A stretch of 64,000 bases of DNA from Cervus elaphus (GCF_910594005.1 NC_057847.1:24713001-24777000), one strand, 5' to 3'. Counted from the first letter of the stretch, positions 1-11,793 are shown. Numbers and translations are program-made. Notes: generated from the letters alone by a model not told the origin.

Positions 1-1320
1 AGATGAGTAGAGAGGCCATTAGCAACACGTGTTCTATGAAATGTTGAAGTGCTACCAGACACTCACTCACATCTTTATGTCCTGAGCTTCTTAGTTTATT
101 AAGAAGTCGATTACATTTTAAAGAAAATAAGAAAAACTGTAAGTGTGGTATATTTTCTTGTTTTTCTGAATTCTATGTAACACATGATATTGATCTCACA
201 TTAGTGACAGTGAAATTTAGCTAGCTCCATTTTCTAGGATTGTAGAAATAATGGAGTAAGCTCTTACTCCACGATACTAGAAGAGGGAAGCTCAGTTTCA
301 ATGAAGTAACAATTAAAAACCACTCATAATGTCTATGTAACTCTTGTCGCTTTTGTGTATCAGACAGAAACTTAGGACAAGTCAGTATTTAGCGCGTAAA
401 TCTAGCATTTCTTTACCTGTTTTGATTTGAAAAAGCACCAAAAGGTTTCTATAAAACATTTTCTCAACTCTGTAATTGAAGTGAGTAAAAATGAAGCTCT
501 CATGAAAATGACAGAGGCCCATCTTAGTAGAGGAGCAGGCAGAATGGCCAACTCTGATCACTGGACTGTCCACAGCAGGCAAGAGAGCTAAACTGTGTGA
601 TGAGAGGCAATGGGTTTGAGGAAACGCAAATGGTTTTTATCTTAATTTTTTAATTTTAACCTTGAAATCATCCAGTCTTTTTGCTTACTTAACTTTTCAT
701 AGTTGAACAAGAGAATGATGCAAATCATTTTCTGGAGACTAAAAATTTATTAAAAACAAAAATAAAACTTCAGAAATGTTTAGGAATTCATAATTCAAAA
801 AATATAACCCTAAACTGAGTTTCATTTTAGGTAAGGAAAGAAGACTATATTTTCTTTTTAAGTGCTTAAAATTATTTGGTTCAATTTATATCATACTGTT
901 TAATTATCTAACTTTATCTGTAAGTTCACAGCTAAGAATTTAAAATATTACTTTAGTAAAGAGAAAAGGAGGTCTATTTGTCAGACTTTGGATGCCATAT
1001 TCTTTTTTTCCCAGTGACAAGTCAGAAAATAAAAGATTTTTAATGTTTTGAAGCTTGTCACATGTCTAAATCACTAGACAGTTTTACTACTTAAAACAGT
1101 GCCACATTTTACATAGAAAAGTTTCTAGAACAAAACTGTTATTTCCTCTGGATTCAAATGTGTTCTCACCTTCTGTCTGATCATCTTTTTTGAATTAGGC
1201 AATTGGATATTTCATGCAAACCTGAAACCTGTTGGAAACTAGGGCTATTTTTATTTCATTTCTGCCAAGCTACATGTTTCTCAGAGTCTCATATTTTAAA
1301 ACATTTTCTGCTCTGCTATG
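1..1320. other. AT-rich DNA, nothing recognised
   Basis: No repeat family, RNA gene or exon could be recognised. The only open frames are short, stop-limited ones expected by chance. It may contain repeats too old to see by eye. Confidence 0.5.
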
Positions 1321-1324
1321 AAAG

Positions 1325-1450
1325 GAAGTACACTGGACTGGGAGCCTAAATATCTGGGTTCCAGTTCTGGCCCTACCTGTGTCTGAACTGTGGGCTTCAG
1401 TTTTCTCATCTATGAAGTGAGATAGGAGGTTTCCAAACCTGTCCTCGATT
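1325..1450 (+). mobile_element. MIR SINE fragment
   Basis: The stretch reads like the MIR core: ggttccagttctggccc, then a 'cttcagttttctcatctatg' block, as in the MIR sense strand. It is an old tRNA-derived SINE remnant without visible TSDs. Confidence 0.6.
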
Positions 1451-1589
1451 ATATCCTATGTACATGGAAGGCTTTCTTTTTACTTCTTTGTGAAAACTGA
1501 GAGTCTTTAAATTGTAAAAGTAATTTGTGCTGGTTTTAAGAAGCCAAGCAATATGGATATATAAAGAAAAATTTTGATAATGCTCCACT

Positions 1590-1990
1590 CTCTTTGACTT
1601 AAAATAGAAGTTTATTTCTCTCTCACCTAGAAAGATGTCCAGAGGTAGGATGTCCAGGGCTAGTATAGTAGCTCCAGCATGTCATCAGGAATTCAGGCTC
1701 CTGTCTCTCTGTTCCACTATTCAAGTTCATAACTGCCATCCTCAAAGTCATCTCATGACTCAAAAATGGCTGTTGGCGCTCCATCCAACAGAGAGAAACT
1801 GAAGGCCAGAAGAAGGAAGAAAAGCAGAGGAAATAAAAAGGACTTAGGGGAATCCCTCCTATCTGAGTTATCTCCCTTATTAAGCACACAATTTTATCTA
1901 CATCTTATTCACTGAAATTGAATTATGTGATCATAGTTGCAACAAAGGAGGCTAGAAAATGCAGCATTTTATTCTGAGTGATAAGATGCC
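1590..1990. mobile_element. Old interspersed repeat, family not assigned
   Basis: The layout (a 'tttatttctctctcac' start, a 'ccagaggtagg' block, then text about 'catctcatgactcaaaaatggctg') resembles a mammal-wide medium-reiterated repeat. Related-looking stretches occur at 4185-5000 and 46310-46600. I cannot name the family, and the relationship is a visual impression only. Confidence 0.3.
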
Positions 1991-2059
1991 TAGATAAGAA
2001 CTAGTTATATTAATAATTCTAAGGGGGAAGGAGAGCATGGCTGAAAGGAAGAAAATTGG

Positions 2060-2345
2060 CAACCTCTTTACCAGTGCCTATCTTCCCATACTCGTTTTTC
2101 ATATTCACACAAACATATACAAATGTATAGAGTTTCATTTCGTGATTCTCTGGTGGTTATTTATTAAAATGGATGGGGTTGTATGTGTTTTGTATAACTT
2201 GCTTTTTTCTCTTAATCTATTATCAATATCCACCCAGGTCAATGTATTGAGGTTGGACTTATTGTTTTCAATAACTACGTAAACTCCTATAATATGGATT
2301 TATCCTAATATATTTAACCAGTCTCCTACTGATAATTTAAGCTTC
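2060..2345 (-). mobile_element. Old L1 3' fragment, antisense
   Basis: The end of the stretch (tatttaaccagtctcctactgat, 2318-2333 area) matches the antisense of the old L1 region just 3' of ORF2. It is strongly decayed and followed by a TA microsatellite. Confidence 0.45.
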
Positions 2346-2350
2346 CTTTT

Positions 2351-2404
2351 ATATATATATATATATATATATAAAAACTTTTTTTGGTTTTATATATATA
2401 TATC
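2351..2404. repeat. (TA)n microsatellite, interrupted
   Basis: Alternating TA runs at about 2351-2373 and 2391-2403 are separated by a short non-TA stretch. Confidence 0.9.
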
Positions 2405-2719
2405 TTATTTCATCTGGATTCTTACTTTTTAAAAATTATGAATGCCATCATATACACAAATAAATATATAAAATGTATATACCCTGTTTCTAGAATAACA
2501 AGTGCATGTGTATCTACCACTCAGTTAATAAAAAATAATTTTAAATATAAATAATTATTAATTATATAATTATTTTAAAATTATTTAATTATAGTTATTA
2601 AAAATAATCATATTTATTTTTAAAACCCCTGAACTATTCACACATAACATACCTCTCCTTCTTTCCAAATCCATTTTCTTGAATTTTATCATTCCTTTGC
2701 TTTTCTTTACAATTTTACT

Positions 2720-3190
2720 ACAGATAAATATACTCTTAAAAATTATTTGGTTTTGCTCATTTTTGTACAAATATATCAATGAAGTCATATTGTATGTATG
2801 CTTCTGTGACTTTATCTTTTGTGCCATACTTTATTTTATGAGATTTATTCATGCTGAATGCATGTAGCTGCCATTTTAAGTTTCACTCATGTATAGTAGT
2901 AACCCATTGTATGAATACACCACTATTTATCTTTTCCCCTGCTGATAGACATTTGTTTCCATTTTTATTGCTAACACAAAAAAATGCTCTTTTATCCATT
3001 CTTGTTTGTTTTTATTTTCTTGTGTATATGTGCAAGAGTTTCTCTTGGTTATATACTCTGGAATATAGTTCCTAAGTCATAGGGTATGTATATGTATTTT
3101 CCCCAAAAATAGTTATCCCAAATTACACTACCACTGACAGTGTGTAAGCAATTCCTGATGTTTGTTATACATCTTTGTCAAAAGTTGGTA
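2720..3190 (-). mobile_element. Old L1 3' region, antisense
   Basis: The order 'accactatttatc ... ctgatagacatttgtttcc ... ttgctaacac ... cctaagtcatagggtatg' follows the reverse complement of the L1 segment downstream of ORF2. It is a second, separate old L1 copy from the one at 2060-2345. All frames are broken. Confidence 0.55.
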
Positions 3191-3194
3191 GTAT

Positions 3195-3385
3195 CAGACT
3201 TAAGTTTTTGCCAGGCTAGATACAAAATTATCTGGAGGGCTTATTAAAAGTTCTTTAGCTCTAGAGACATTGATCGACTAGGCCTGATTTGATCATTTTA
3301 TGGAGGGTCCTAGCATCTGTATTTTAATAACTTCCTGTTTGATTCTGATGCTCAGCCATGTCTGGAACATCTAGTCACAAGACTA
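3195..3385. mobile_element. MER5-like hAT-Charlie MITE remnant
   Basis: The parts 'ggagggcttattaaaa', 'tagcatctgtattttaataa' and 'tgattctgatgctcagcc' occur in MER5 order. TIRs are not clear. Confidence 0.4.
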
Positions 3386-3599
3386 GACTGACCTCTAGGA
3401 CTCCTTATAGTATGACTATCTCCAGATTCTCTGTTGCCTTTCATTCCCACAATGATGCCACCATCTTGGTCTTAGAGTCTTTCTCTGCAGAGTTCTTTGC
3501 ATTTCCCTTTCTCCTTCTTTTCCAATTCCCTAGCTAACATATAAGCCCTGAATCAAGTCCTTATTACTTTGTGCCAAGATCAGAAATGACATCGAAGGT

Positions 3600-3835
3600 G
3601 GTTACATACACAGACTCTGGAGTGACTCTGGGTTCAAAAACTGGCTCTGCCCCTTACTAGCAGAGTGAGCTTCAGTCAGTTACTTTCTCTGAGCCTCTTT
3701 GTCTCAGTTATAAAATGAGAATGATAATACAACTACTTATAACACGGGAAATGTGCGGGTTAAAAGAATTACTATATGTGAAGATCTTAAGATGATGACT
3801 GATACAGGGTAAACACTCAATAAAAATTATATAAT
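3600..3835 (+). mobile_element. MIR SINE
   Basis: A long MIR match: an 'agactctggagtgactctgggttcaa' head, a 'ctctgagcctctttgtctcag..ataaaatgagaatgataata' core, and a 3' end related to L2 (gggtaaacactcaataaa). An AAT-rich simple stretch follows. Confidence 0.75.
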
Positions 3836-4184
3836 AATAACAACAATAATTAATATTATTGTAGTTCTTGTTACTTCAACAGCCTCCCGAAGGAGTATGG
3901 GGAATTTGAAAGAGAGAGAGCCTTATTGACAAGCTCTCTTCTAATTCAGTTCTTTTTACACCAGGATGCTAAATAATCTCTACCAGCACTATTCCATCAT
4001 ATTCTCCACTGTTCAAGAATGTACAGTTGTTTCTTTCATGTGTCTTGGGGAAGTACTCGTCAAATGCTTGTGGAAACATCAGTGGTGTGAGGCTTTTGCT
4101 TCATTTGAAAGAAGCAGTTTTTCCTTTTTCTTTCTGTTTCAGTGTAGTTCGTCTTTGATAATACTTAACAATTGTCTTAGGTAA

Positions 4185-5000
4185 ATTGTATTAGTTCAGT
4201 TATTTTAACAAAGACCAAATGATAGTGTTTGAACAAGGTAGAAGTTTACTTGTATTTCACTTAAAACCAAGATTCTAGGCAACCTGAGAGGTCATTTCAT
4301 GACGATACACCCTGGTACCATCCCTCTTGTTACTATATCATTCCCTAGTGCAGGGGTCAGCATAAAATATTTATAAAGGGCCAGAGAGTAAATATTTTAG
4401 GTTTGAGGAGCCAACTGGTCTCTGTCGTAGCTACTCAATTCTGCCATTGAAGCACAAAAGCAACCATCATCAGTACATAAATTAAAGGATGGGTTATATT
4501 CCAATAAAACTTTATTTTTAAAATTTGAGTTTCACATAATTTTCATGAGTCACAAAATATTATCCTTTTAATTTTTAAACTGCTTAAATATATAAAAAAA
4601 CATCCTTAGCGTGTAAGTCATATAAAAACAGGTGATGAATTTGGCTATTGGACCATAGCTTGCTGATTCCTATCACAGGAAGTTTAATCTACAAGATCAA
4701 ATATAGTTCACCACCACTGTACTCGTGACCCAGGCCCCAAAGAAATGGGGACAGAGGCAGCAAATGACAATCACTTCCTTTAAATAGATTCATAATTTAC
4801 CTACATTGCTTCTGCTCACATCCCACTGGCCAATTCATAGTCATATGGACTTACCTCATTGCAGGGGAATATGGGAAATATAGGGTCTAGTTGGGCTGCC
4901 ATGTGCCTAAGCTAGAACTTGAAGGGCTTTAATATTAAAAGGGAAGGGAGGGAGTATGGAATCTGAGGGGCAATTAGCAACCTCTGCCACTGCACTTGGG
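4185..5000. mobile_element. Old interspersed repeat interrupted by a MER1-type MITE
   Basis: The flanks of 4351-4672 look like two halves of one old repeat of the same unassigned type as 1590-1990. The right half contains 'catcccactggccaattc' and 'cctcattgcaggggaatatgggaaat'. Assignment is tentative. Confidence 0.3.
4351..4672. mobile_element. hAT-Charlie MITE (MER1-type)
   Basis: The left end caggggtcagcata and the right end tagcttgctgattcctat form imperfect terminal inverted repeats. Inside are the hallmark segments 'aagggccagagagtaaatattttagg' and 'ttccaataaaactttatttt'. It is a non-autonomous DNA transposon with no coding capacity. A clear 8-bp TSD was not found. Confidence 0.65.
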
Positions 5001-5009
5001 AATTGAGTT

Positions 5010-5690
5010 GGAACAATGACAGAAAGATTAACTCCTAGACTTGGGGTCCTTTGAGGTTTGTCTTCTTGTCATTGCCAAAAACGAGATCTATGATGCTCAG
5101 TGATTATAAAATAAACCCCCTTCACTGTCCATGAGGCAGACATGATGGTTGTAGGACTCAGGGGGGAGAGTTTGCTGGCCGTCTAACTTGTAACAACCAC
5201 TATAGAACATCATCAGTATTATCAAGCTATTTGGCTTTTTAACACTAAAAATAGAAGTCAAAAATCACAGCAAAGTTCTTTTTGTTACTGGTTTTTATTT
5301 TCCCCTTGCATTTTTTAAGTTAATAAGGTTGTTTATATCTGGTAAATCTTAATGTAATCATAATCCAACATACCTTGTCTAGATGTTAACATTAAGACTG
5401 GCTGAGTTCCAGCCCCAGATTTTCATTTCATGCTTGAAGAAGCAGCAAGGGCAGGAAGGGTATGCCCACAGATCCTAGTAGCTAGTATCTAGTTAGGATG
5501 ATAGCTCTGTAGATAGTCTCAACCTGCAAACTTTCAATCTGACAAGATATAAAGATAGTTTATTAGCTAGGTTCATTGCTACCCTGAAAATGCTAAGGTC
5601 CTGTTGGTAAGAGGAAGGAGATTAGTTGTTGGATGGACAATTCACTGTCTCTCCTGACCAGTTCAATTGCTGACTTTGAAACAGATTTAT
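5010..5690. other. No recognised feature
   Basis: AT-rich sequence with no recognisable repeat or exon. Confidence 0.4.
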
Positions 5691-5830
5691 TGAGCATCTG
5701 TTATGTACAGGGCACTTCACTGAGTCCTGGGAAGGCAAAATTTAATAATATAAAACATCTGCTTTTGCAGAGGGAGTAGCCTAGAAGGGGAGACAGATTA
5801 GCAAACACACAGTGATCATTTAGTGTGATA
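5690..5830 (-). mobile_element. L2 LINE 3' fragment, antisense
   Basis: It starts with 'tttattgagcatctgttatgtacagggcac', then 'gagtcctgggaag' and 'agaaggggagacagattagcaaac'. This is the order of the L2 3' region read in reverse. Confidence 0.55.
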
Positions 5831-5834
5831 ATAG

Positions 5835-6560
5835 AGGTATGTGTAAAGGACAGAAAGAGTTGAGAGCAGGTAGTTTTGGGGAAGGTGAGAAAGGAGGTCA
5901 GAGAAGAATTGGTAGAAACACTGGAAGGAGAATAGCATCACTTTCTCCGCATAAAATCTGGTCATAAATGGATTAGCATCCTATCCTGCATGTATGTGAT
6001 ATGAGAGTCTTATTTGATGTGAGAATGACCACATCAAATGTGTGGGAGAGTGCACATGTGCACAGGTGTGTATGTGTGTGCTTTCAAGTGCCAGGAACGA
6101 TATCATTTTCCCTAGGAGTCTGAGGCTTACTTCCTGCAGTTGGTATTACATGTACTTACCATGGTGCAAGAGCTTCTCCCAACCACCAGAGCCAGGTTCA
6201 TAAGATCTATCTTGTCAAAAAATATGATTGGCATATATATATATATGTATATACATATATGCATGGAATATACATGCTCATTCCTCTTATTTAGTGCTCA
6301 CTTGGTAAGAGGGAAATTACATACATTTCTTAGGGGGAATTATAAGCCAGAAAATTCCCTTTTTATTTCTCAAATTTAAATGGCTTGGCTATTGTTAACG
6401 TGACAGTATTTCTTTTTCATTTAACTGGAATTCTGCCTGTGTTTGCATATTGGACTTAGACATCATGGACCCCCAACAAATTTTAAAAGCAAGAAGTGGA
6501 AGGCTTGGAGAATATAGAAACGCTGAGAGATGACAGGCTTTTGTGGCAGTCGGAAGCTAG
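5835..6560. other. Unique DNA with a small AT/ATGT microsatellite
   Basis: No interspersed repeat was recognised. A short tandem tract (atatatat..gtatatacatatat) lies at 6233-6260, and a GT-rich patch lies at 6050-6080. Confidence 0.5.
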
Positions 6561-7100
6561 GGAATAGATAATTACATCGTCTCTCATTCTGTTCCCACGT
6601 GGACTTGCTTAAATGTCATTTTCAACGGCAGGTTCTCAGTCTTTCCTACCTTGGAAACCTTATTCAGCTTGTGCTCAGATCATGAGAGGGGCACCTGGCC
6701 CAGAGTTTGCTCCATGGGGAATTCCCATTCAAGCATCGCCGGTCTTGACCTGGCTATTGTTGTTTGTGGTACTTACTGGTAAAGTTTCTCAATCAATACA
6801 GCATCAGCCGAAGGAGCTCCTGGGAATGGAAGCCTGCAGCAGCGTACTTAATCTTGGAGCCAGCTTGTGCTCTCTGCTCGGCTGCTAAACTGGGTAGTTG
6901 GCCTACTTGATGTGGCATTATTGCTGCTGAGGTCAGATGTGAGTGGCTGGGTGAGAGCTGATGAATGGCTGTTTGCGATGAAGCGCCTCTCCCGCCCACC
7001 AGGAGACATTTAATAATGATAGACCATAACTGCACTCACACAAAAATCTGTGCCGCTTGGTTGTGAGTCTTCTGGGCTGGAAGTGTAGCAGGATTGGCAT
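6560..7100. promoter_or_regulatory. Repeat-free block, candidate regulatory element
   Basis: The block is free of recognisable repeats and more balanced in base composition than its surroundings. It has short opposed frames (91 codons plus, 80 codons minus) that look like by-products. Regulatory function is only an inference; there is no motif proof. Confidence 0.2.
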
Positions 7101-8183
7101 TACTATGGAAGGAAGCTTTGAAAGTGGTGGTTTTTTGGATAAAACATAGAAGGAGCAGGGAGAAGCTTAGGGACGATTGCAGTATTTTAAATGATTGCAA
7201 ATGAAGTTTTCTCTCCCTGCTCAGAGAAGGCAGCTATTATACACACATTCCATCCCTTCACATCGTCCTTCTTCTTCCTGTTCACCCTTTGTTTTAGTAT
7301 TATTTCTAGACAGTGTGAAAAAAAATGGGATATTAATTTTCCTAAGATGGACCATTATGATACATTCATCATTAAGGGAAAATTATTCAGAATGTGAAGA
7401 GTGGATTTAGCAGTTACCACCCACTAATATGAAGGAGAAATTAATATCTAAATAATAGTTGAATGTGCATTCACCCCCTACGGCTTAAAATATAATACTA
7501 CAAAGCCTGAATAATTCTAAAATGGTCGTCCTGCAAGAGGTTTCAGTGCATTATTTATCTAGCTATTTCCTGTTCAGTCCAATCCTTTTTTTAGTAATCA
7601 GACAAAGAAAAAACAAAAATGTTTGGCATGACCTAAATATTCTGTTATAAATGAAGGCAGGTTTCTCTAAATAAATAGACCACAAAATATTATCAAGAAA
7701 ATAATCAAAAGTGTAAATTTGGGTTCAGTCAGAATCTATGCAAAATCAGAGGGTTTCATTAAATATGTGATTCCATGACAATTGTCTAATGAATGGGAGA
7801 GTGATGTCTGGCTTTTCTGAGGTGTTGTTAGCTTACCAAGACTTTGGACTGTGCATTTAGAAAAGGTCTGTGAATAATAGTTATATATTGTGAGCAGAGC
7901 CCCCGATCTATTCATTCTTTATTCCAGGACAGCGCACAGTGCCTCCTGCAAAGGTCTGCTGTAAGTATGTATAGAACGGACAGAATAAGGGAAAATGAAA
8001 TGAAGTAGAGGGTGGTTTGAGGACACACCTTCTGGGAGTAAAAGAACTGATGCTGTTTCAACTCTGCAAGGTCATATTTTTCCATCTTTCTAGTGCTAAG
8101 GATAGGCTATAGTAATGATATTAAACCACTAATGTTTGGTCTGAATGTTGTAAAGTAATTTTTTCAAATATTTAAGGTAGATT
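7100..8183. other. No recognised feature
   Basis: AT-rich DNA. Two overlapping short plus-strand frames near 7191-7410 are not supported as genes. Confidence 0.4.
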
Positions 8184-8516
8184 TCAGTTCATCTTTTTTT
8201 TTTTTTTTGAAGTTTTGAAAACCTTTATTTTATATACAAAGAGCTAGTATTTTTTCCGCCTAAGGTTGATGTGCTGGATGAGCCATCTAAGGAAGTTCGG
8301 TTAGTCCAACTTAATGAAGCCGATGTCCTTCGCATACTGGTGGAAACACTGGCAGCACATATTGAGGCCGTATTTCCAGATCAGACCGTGCCGGTTTGAG
8401 CAGACCTGGCAAGAGCGAGAACCCCGGCCGAATTTTCTTGGATGACTTGAGTAGAGCTGCTGGTGACCCATGTTGCTTTCTCGGCTGCAACGAGATAAAA
8501 GGGTCAGTTCATCTTT
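8184..8516 (-). mobile_element. L1-mobilised retrocopy unit with target-site duplication
   Basis: The 13-bp repeat tcagttcatcttt stands at 8184-8196 and 8504-8516. Between them, on the minus strand, lie a 5' UTR, a complete reading frame, a 3' UTR with aataaa, and a poly(A) tail (seen as T at 8197-8208). This is the classic layout of an mRNA reverse-transcribed and inserted by L1 machinery. Confidence 0.93.
8301..8471 (-). pseudogene. RPS29: RPS29 processed retrocopy with uninterrupted frame
   Basis: The minus strand encodes a full 56-residue copy of ribosomal protein uS14/eS29 (RPS29), a zinc-binding protein of the small ribosomal subunit head. It begins MGHQQLY and ends DIGFIKLD. Compared with the mammalian protein as I know it, I count six substitutions and no indel or stop: W8S, Q16R, R22Q, R32W, R40C and R44H. 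Four of the six remove arginine, as expected from decay of CpG in CGN codons. The four zinc-ligand cysteines (21, 24, 39, 42) remain. There are no introns, and a poly(A) tail and TSD are present, so it is a retrocopy. The substitutions at conserved basic RNA-contact positions argue that it is a pseudogene. No promoter of its own is evident. Confidence 0.92.
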
Positions 8517-8697
8517 ATCATTGTATATATTTGTGTAGCAACCAATCCTTACAAATCTGTAAAGAAAATTTAACTTTTCTGGTTTCCATAACTGACACAG
8601 TCTTTTTTACATACTCCCAACCTTCAATGTCACCAAAGCAGAGAGGAATACCTAAGTCCAAATTGTTAAATTCAGTTCCAAGCAACAATTTCAATAG

Positions 8698-9155
8698 TCC
8701 GTCTAGTCAAGGCTATGGTTTTTCCAGTAGTCATGTATGGATGTGAGAGTTGGACGGTGAAGAAAGCTGAGCACCAAAGAATTGATGCTTTTGAACTGTG
8801 GTGTTGAAGAAGACTCTTGAGAGTCCCTTGGACTGCAAGGAGATCAAACCAGTCAATCCTAAAGGAAATCAGTCCTGGGTGTTCATTGGAAGGACTGATG
8901 GTGAAGCTGAAACTCCAGTACTTTGGCCACCTCATGCGAAGAGTTGACTCATTGGAAAAGACCCTGATGCTGGGAGGGATTGGGGGCAGGAGGAGAAGGG
9001 GATGACAGAGGATGAGATGGGTGGATGGCATCATCGACTCAATGGACATGGGTTTGGGTAGACTCTGGGAGTTGGTGATGGACAGGGAGGCCTGGCGTGC
9101 TGTGATTCATGGGGTCGCAAAGAGTCGGACATGACTGAGCGACTGAACTGAACTG
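8698..9155 (+). mobile_element. BovB LINE 3' fragment (5'-truncated)
   Basis: The last part of BovB (RTE clade): the end of the reverse-transcriptase frame, then the 3' end with 'gggtcgcaaagagtcggacatgactgagcgactgaactgaactg'-type sequence. It begins at 'tccgtctagtcaagg', so most of the element is missing, the usual outcome of incomplete target-primed reverse transcription. No convincing TSD was found. Confidence 0.92.
8817..9005 (+). pseudogene. BovB reverse-transcriptase C-terminal remnant
   Basis: A 62-codon open stretch covers the C-terminal region after the RT domain of BovB (residue runs RVPWTARRSNQS and QYFGHLMRRVDSLEKTL). A TGA just upstream (codon for W in 'tgttgaagaag') and a TGA at its end, where the element normally has CGA, break the frame. 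It is non-functional. Confidence 0.85.
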
Positions 9156-9159
9156 ATGT

Positions 9160-10160
9160 AGGTATTGCAGATGTTCTGATTTTATACTATATTTCCTGTG
9201 CCCCTCAGATACAGCTTTGTGGGTGTCTGGGAAGGGAAAGGACTTACACAATCTCCTGGTGGTGGGAAAGAAGGTGTCTTTGGATGACAGGCTTAGGTCA
9301 TTGTATTGCCCTTTAGCTCCTGAGGAATGGATTATTCCATGTCCTCCAAGTCTCTGGGTGCCCAAGTGACATCCAGGACTGACTTCTGCAGCAGTTGTGA
9401 GCTTGTGGCCTGTTCACTTGGCCCCATCTCTGGTGAACTGGCTCCCACTTGGTCTGGTAGATTCGCCTTAAGTCTGGCTGCTGTTCCCATTTACTCCCAG
9501 CCCAGATAGCCTGCCCTATAGATTGTGCCTGCAGGGATCTGTAGCCTCCACTGTGGAGCTCCTTCAGGTAGGATCCCTGTCTTGGCACAGGCCCTTTTGT
9601 GGTGCAGAAGAGATTTGTGGGGCTCTTCCATAAGCTGGCAGCTCGGGAGTGCTAACTCAGGTGCCTTTGCTTAGCTGGATGCACAGCTTCAGGTTATTGT
9701 GAAGGCATCCTGTGAGGTGATCTCCTTCCCGAGCTTCACATGAGAGTAGAGAAAACATCATTCTGCTTTTGTCTTCCCTAGATCTAACACTTCCCTTCAG
9801 GACTTCGGTGCAGAATGGAGACAGAATATGCCTATCTCTTACCTCTAGCATCCTCTTTCCCAGTAAGCCCTCAAGGCCTGCAAGATGAAGGCTGCCGTTC
9901 CCTTTCCCAGGCATAGAACTTCTCCTCCTCCTTCCCAGGTGTCGTTACCTGTGTTCCCTTGAGTCTGTAATAGTGACACAGTTGTGGAGAGAGTACAGCT
10001 AAAGGGAGGGAGGAATAATAAACCATTTTTAAAAAATATTACGCCCCCTATATGTACCTTTTTGTCACCTCACCTCTTTCTAGTAGTAATATTTTTTCTC
10101 CCCACCTCAGTGATATACAGTCAAGAGAGTGTTTAAACCTGAGTTTGGCATCATATGAGG
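9160..10160. other. Unassigned GC-richer block
   Basis: Less AT-rich than its surroundings, with several short frames on both strands (up to 108 codons minus). The one ending at 9039 runs into BovB sequence, which argues against a real gene. I recognise no repeat family or exon. Confidence 0.35.
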
Positions 10161-10571
10161 TGTCGTGGTTTGAATGATGGCTCCCAAAAGGATATGTCCA
10201 CATCCTGGAAATTGTGAATGTACTCTTATCTGGAAAAGGAACCTGTGCAGATATAATTAAGCTAATGATCTCAAGATGAAATCACTCTGGGTTGCCAAGT
10301 GGACAGAAAAGACATGGAGAAGAGGGGAAGTCCATGTGGAAATAGAGGCAGAGATTGGCATATGTGGCCACCAGCCAAGGCATGCCAACAGCCAGCAAAG
10401 GGTGGAAGAGGCAAGGAGTGAATCTCCGAACGGCCTCTGGAGGGAGCACAGCCCTGCTGACCCCTTGATTTCAGACCTCTGACCTCCAAAACTGCAAGAG
10501 TAAATTTCTGTTGTTTTAAGCCACGCAATTTGAGGAGGTATTTGTTACAGCAGCCACAAGAAACTAATACC
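10161..10571 (+). mobile_element. MLT1-type MaLR solo LTR
   Basis: It starts TGTCGTGGTTTGAATGATGG and ends with the typical 'ctgttgttttaagccacgcaatttg...ttgttacagcagccacaagaaactaatac' block of MLT1 LTRs. The flanks show a near 5-bp TSD: tgagg at 10156-10160 and cgagg at 10572-10576. No internal retroviral sequence accompanies it, so it is a solo LTR. Confidence 0.85.
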
Positions 10572-10714
10572 CGAGGTGATATCAGATTGGTTTCCCCAGC
10601 CGTCCGTCTTCAAATTTGAATTTTGTGAGTGTTCAATAGATATGTTCTGACTGGATTCCATGCAATGTTTCTCAGTTGCTTCCCTACTTGCTTTTTCTCA
10701 GAAATACCCTGTTT

Positions 10715-10835
10715 CATTTTATAGACATTTATTGAGCACTTACTAGATACCAAACACTGTGCGTGGTGTGTTCAGGAGACAAAGATAAATAAGACTCAGT
10801 CCTTTCCTTCCAGAGACTGTCTGCTTGTGTCTATT
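10715..10835 (-). mobile_element. L2 LINE 3' fragment, antisense
   Basis: It reads 'acatttattgagcacttactagatacc', then 'aggagacaaagataaataagactcagtc', the reverse of the L2 3' end. Confidence 0.6.
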
Positions 10836-10839
10836 AGGG

Positions 10840-11560
10840 TAAGAACATAGTGATGTATCTTTGGTTTAGTTTGGAATTGGGATTCCAAATGGGCCTCCTT
10901 TTATCCTTCTTTTCCTATCCAGCTGAATAATTTCTATACAAGTCTAAACCAAGACATTTCAATAATTTTCATCCCAGCCCAGTTTTCAATCTTTCTTCCC
11001 AGGATCGTCAAATTACTCCCTATTTTCTGACACCAACTCCCCAGAATAACAATAATAAGGACAAATATCTCTAGATAATAAGATAACCTGGGAATTAAAG
11101 TATGTACCATCATTCATTTCACAGTGATTAGGCTGTGTTGACTGGACTGGGCGGGATAACAAGTACTAATCAATGTACACAAATGCAGATTAGAGCAATT
11201 CTGGGACTATCCATGGAAACCTTCAGAGATCACTGAGATCATTAAGTTCAAATACACATTTGGTCTCAGCCACATCTTTAATTTATCAAGTGCTCTGTGA
11301 GGGCTGGGTTTACATGATAAACTGAATCCTGTTGGATCTCCAGGGTACACTTGGGACCATGAGCCAAGAATTATGGGTGTCAGTATTAGGTGCTCTATAT
11401 TAACCAAAAGAAAACAAAACAAAAAGCTAAAGATCTAGTAGTATGCTGGTGACTCTATATTTTTAAATGATCGTAAGACGCTGAGAATCTAGAACTGAGT
11501 CATTGATTCAGGCCCCCCTCTTTCTTCCAAGAGAGGAAGGATTGCTTAGAAGAAGGGGTT
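10840..11560. other. No recognised feature
   Basis: Unique-looking DNA; no repeat or exon recognised. Confidence 0.4.
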
Positions 11561-11574
11561 TGGGAATAAAGCAG

Positions 11575-11781
11575 CATTCCATGCATGCTCAGTTTTGTCT
11601 CTTTGCATCCCCATGAACTGTAGCCTGCCAGGTTCCTCTGTCCATGGAATTTTCCAGGTAAAAATATTGGAGGGGGGGGGTGCCATTTCTTCCTCCAGGA
11701 GATCTTCCTGATCCAGGGATTGAACCCATGTCTCCTGCTTTGGCAGACAGATTCTTTACCACTGAGCCACCTGGGAAACCT
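11575..11781 (-). mobile_element. Bov-tA type SINE, full-length, minus strand
   Basis: Read on the minus strand it starts at the tRNA-like head (ggtttcccaggtggctcag), passes the B-box-like 'gggttcaatccctggatcagg', and ends near 'aagagacaaaactgagcatgc'. A perfect 12-bp TSD, ggaataaagcag, lies at 11563-11574 and 11782-11793. It landed at the 5' edge of a MIR. Confidence 0.93.
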
Positions 11782-11793
11782 GGAATAAAGCAG

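Noticed and set aside
8396..8746. 116-codon plus-strand frame
   Set aside because: It runs across the RPS29 retrocopy in antisense and into unrelated DNA and BovB, so it cannot be a real gene.
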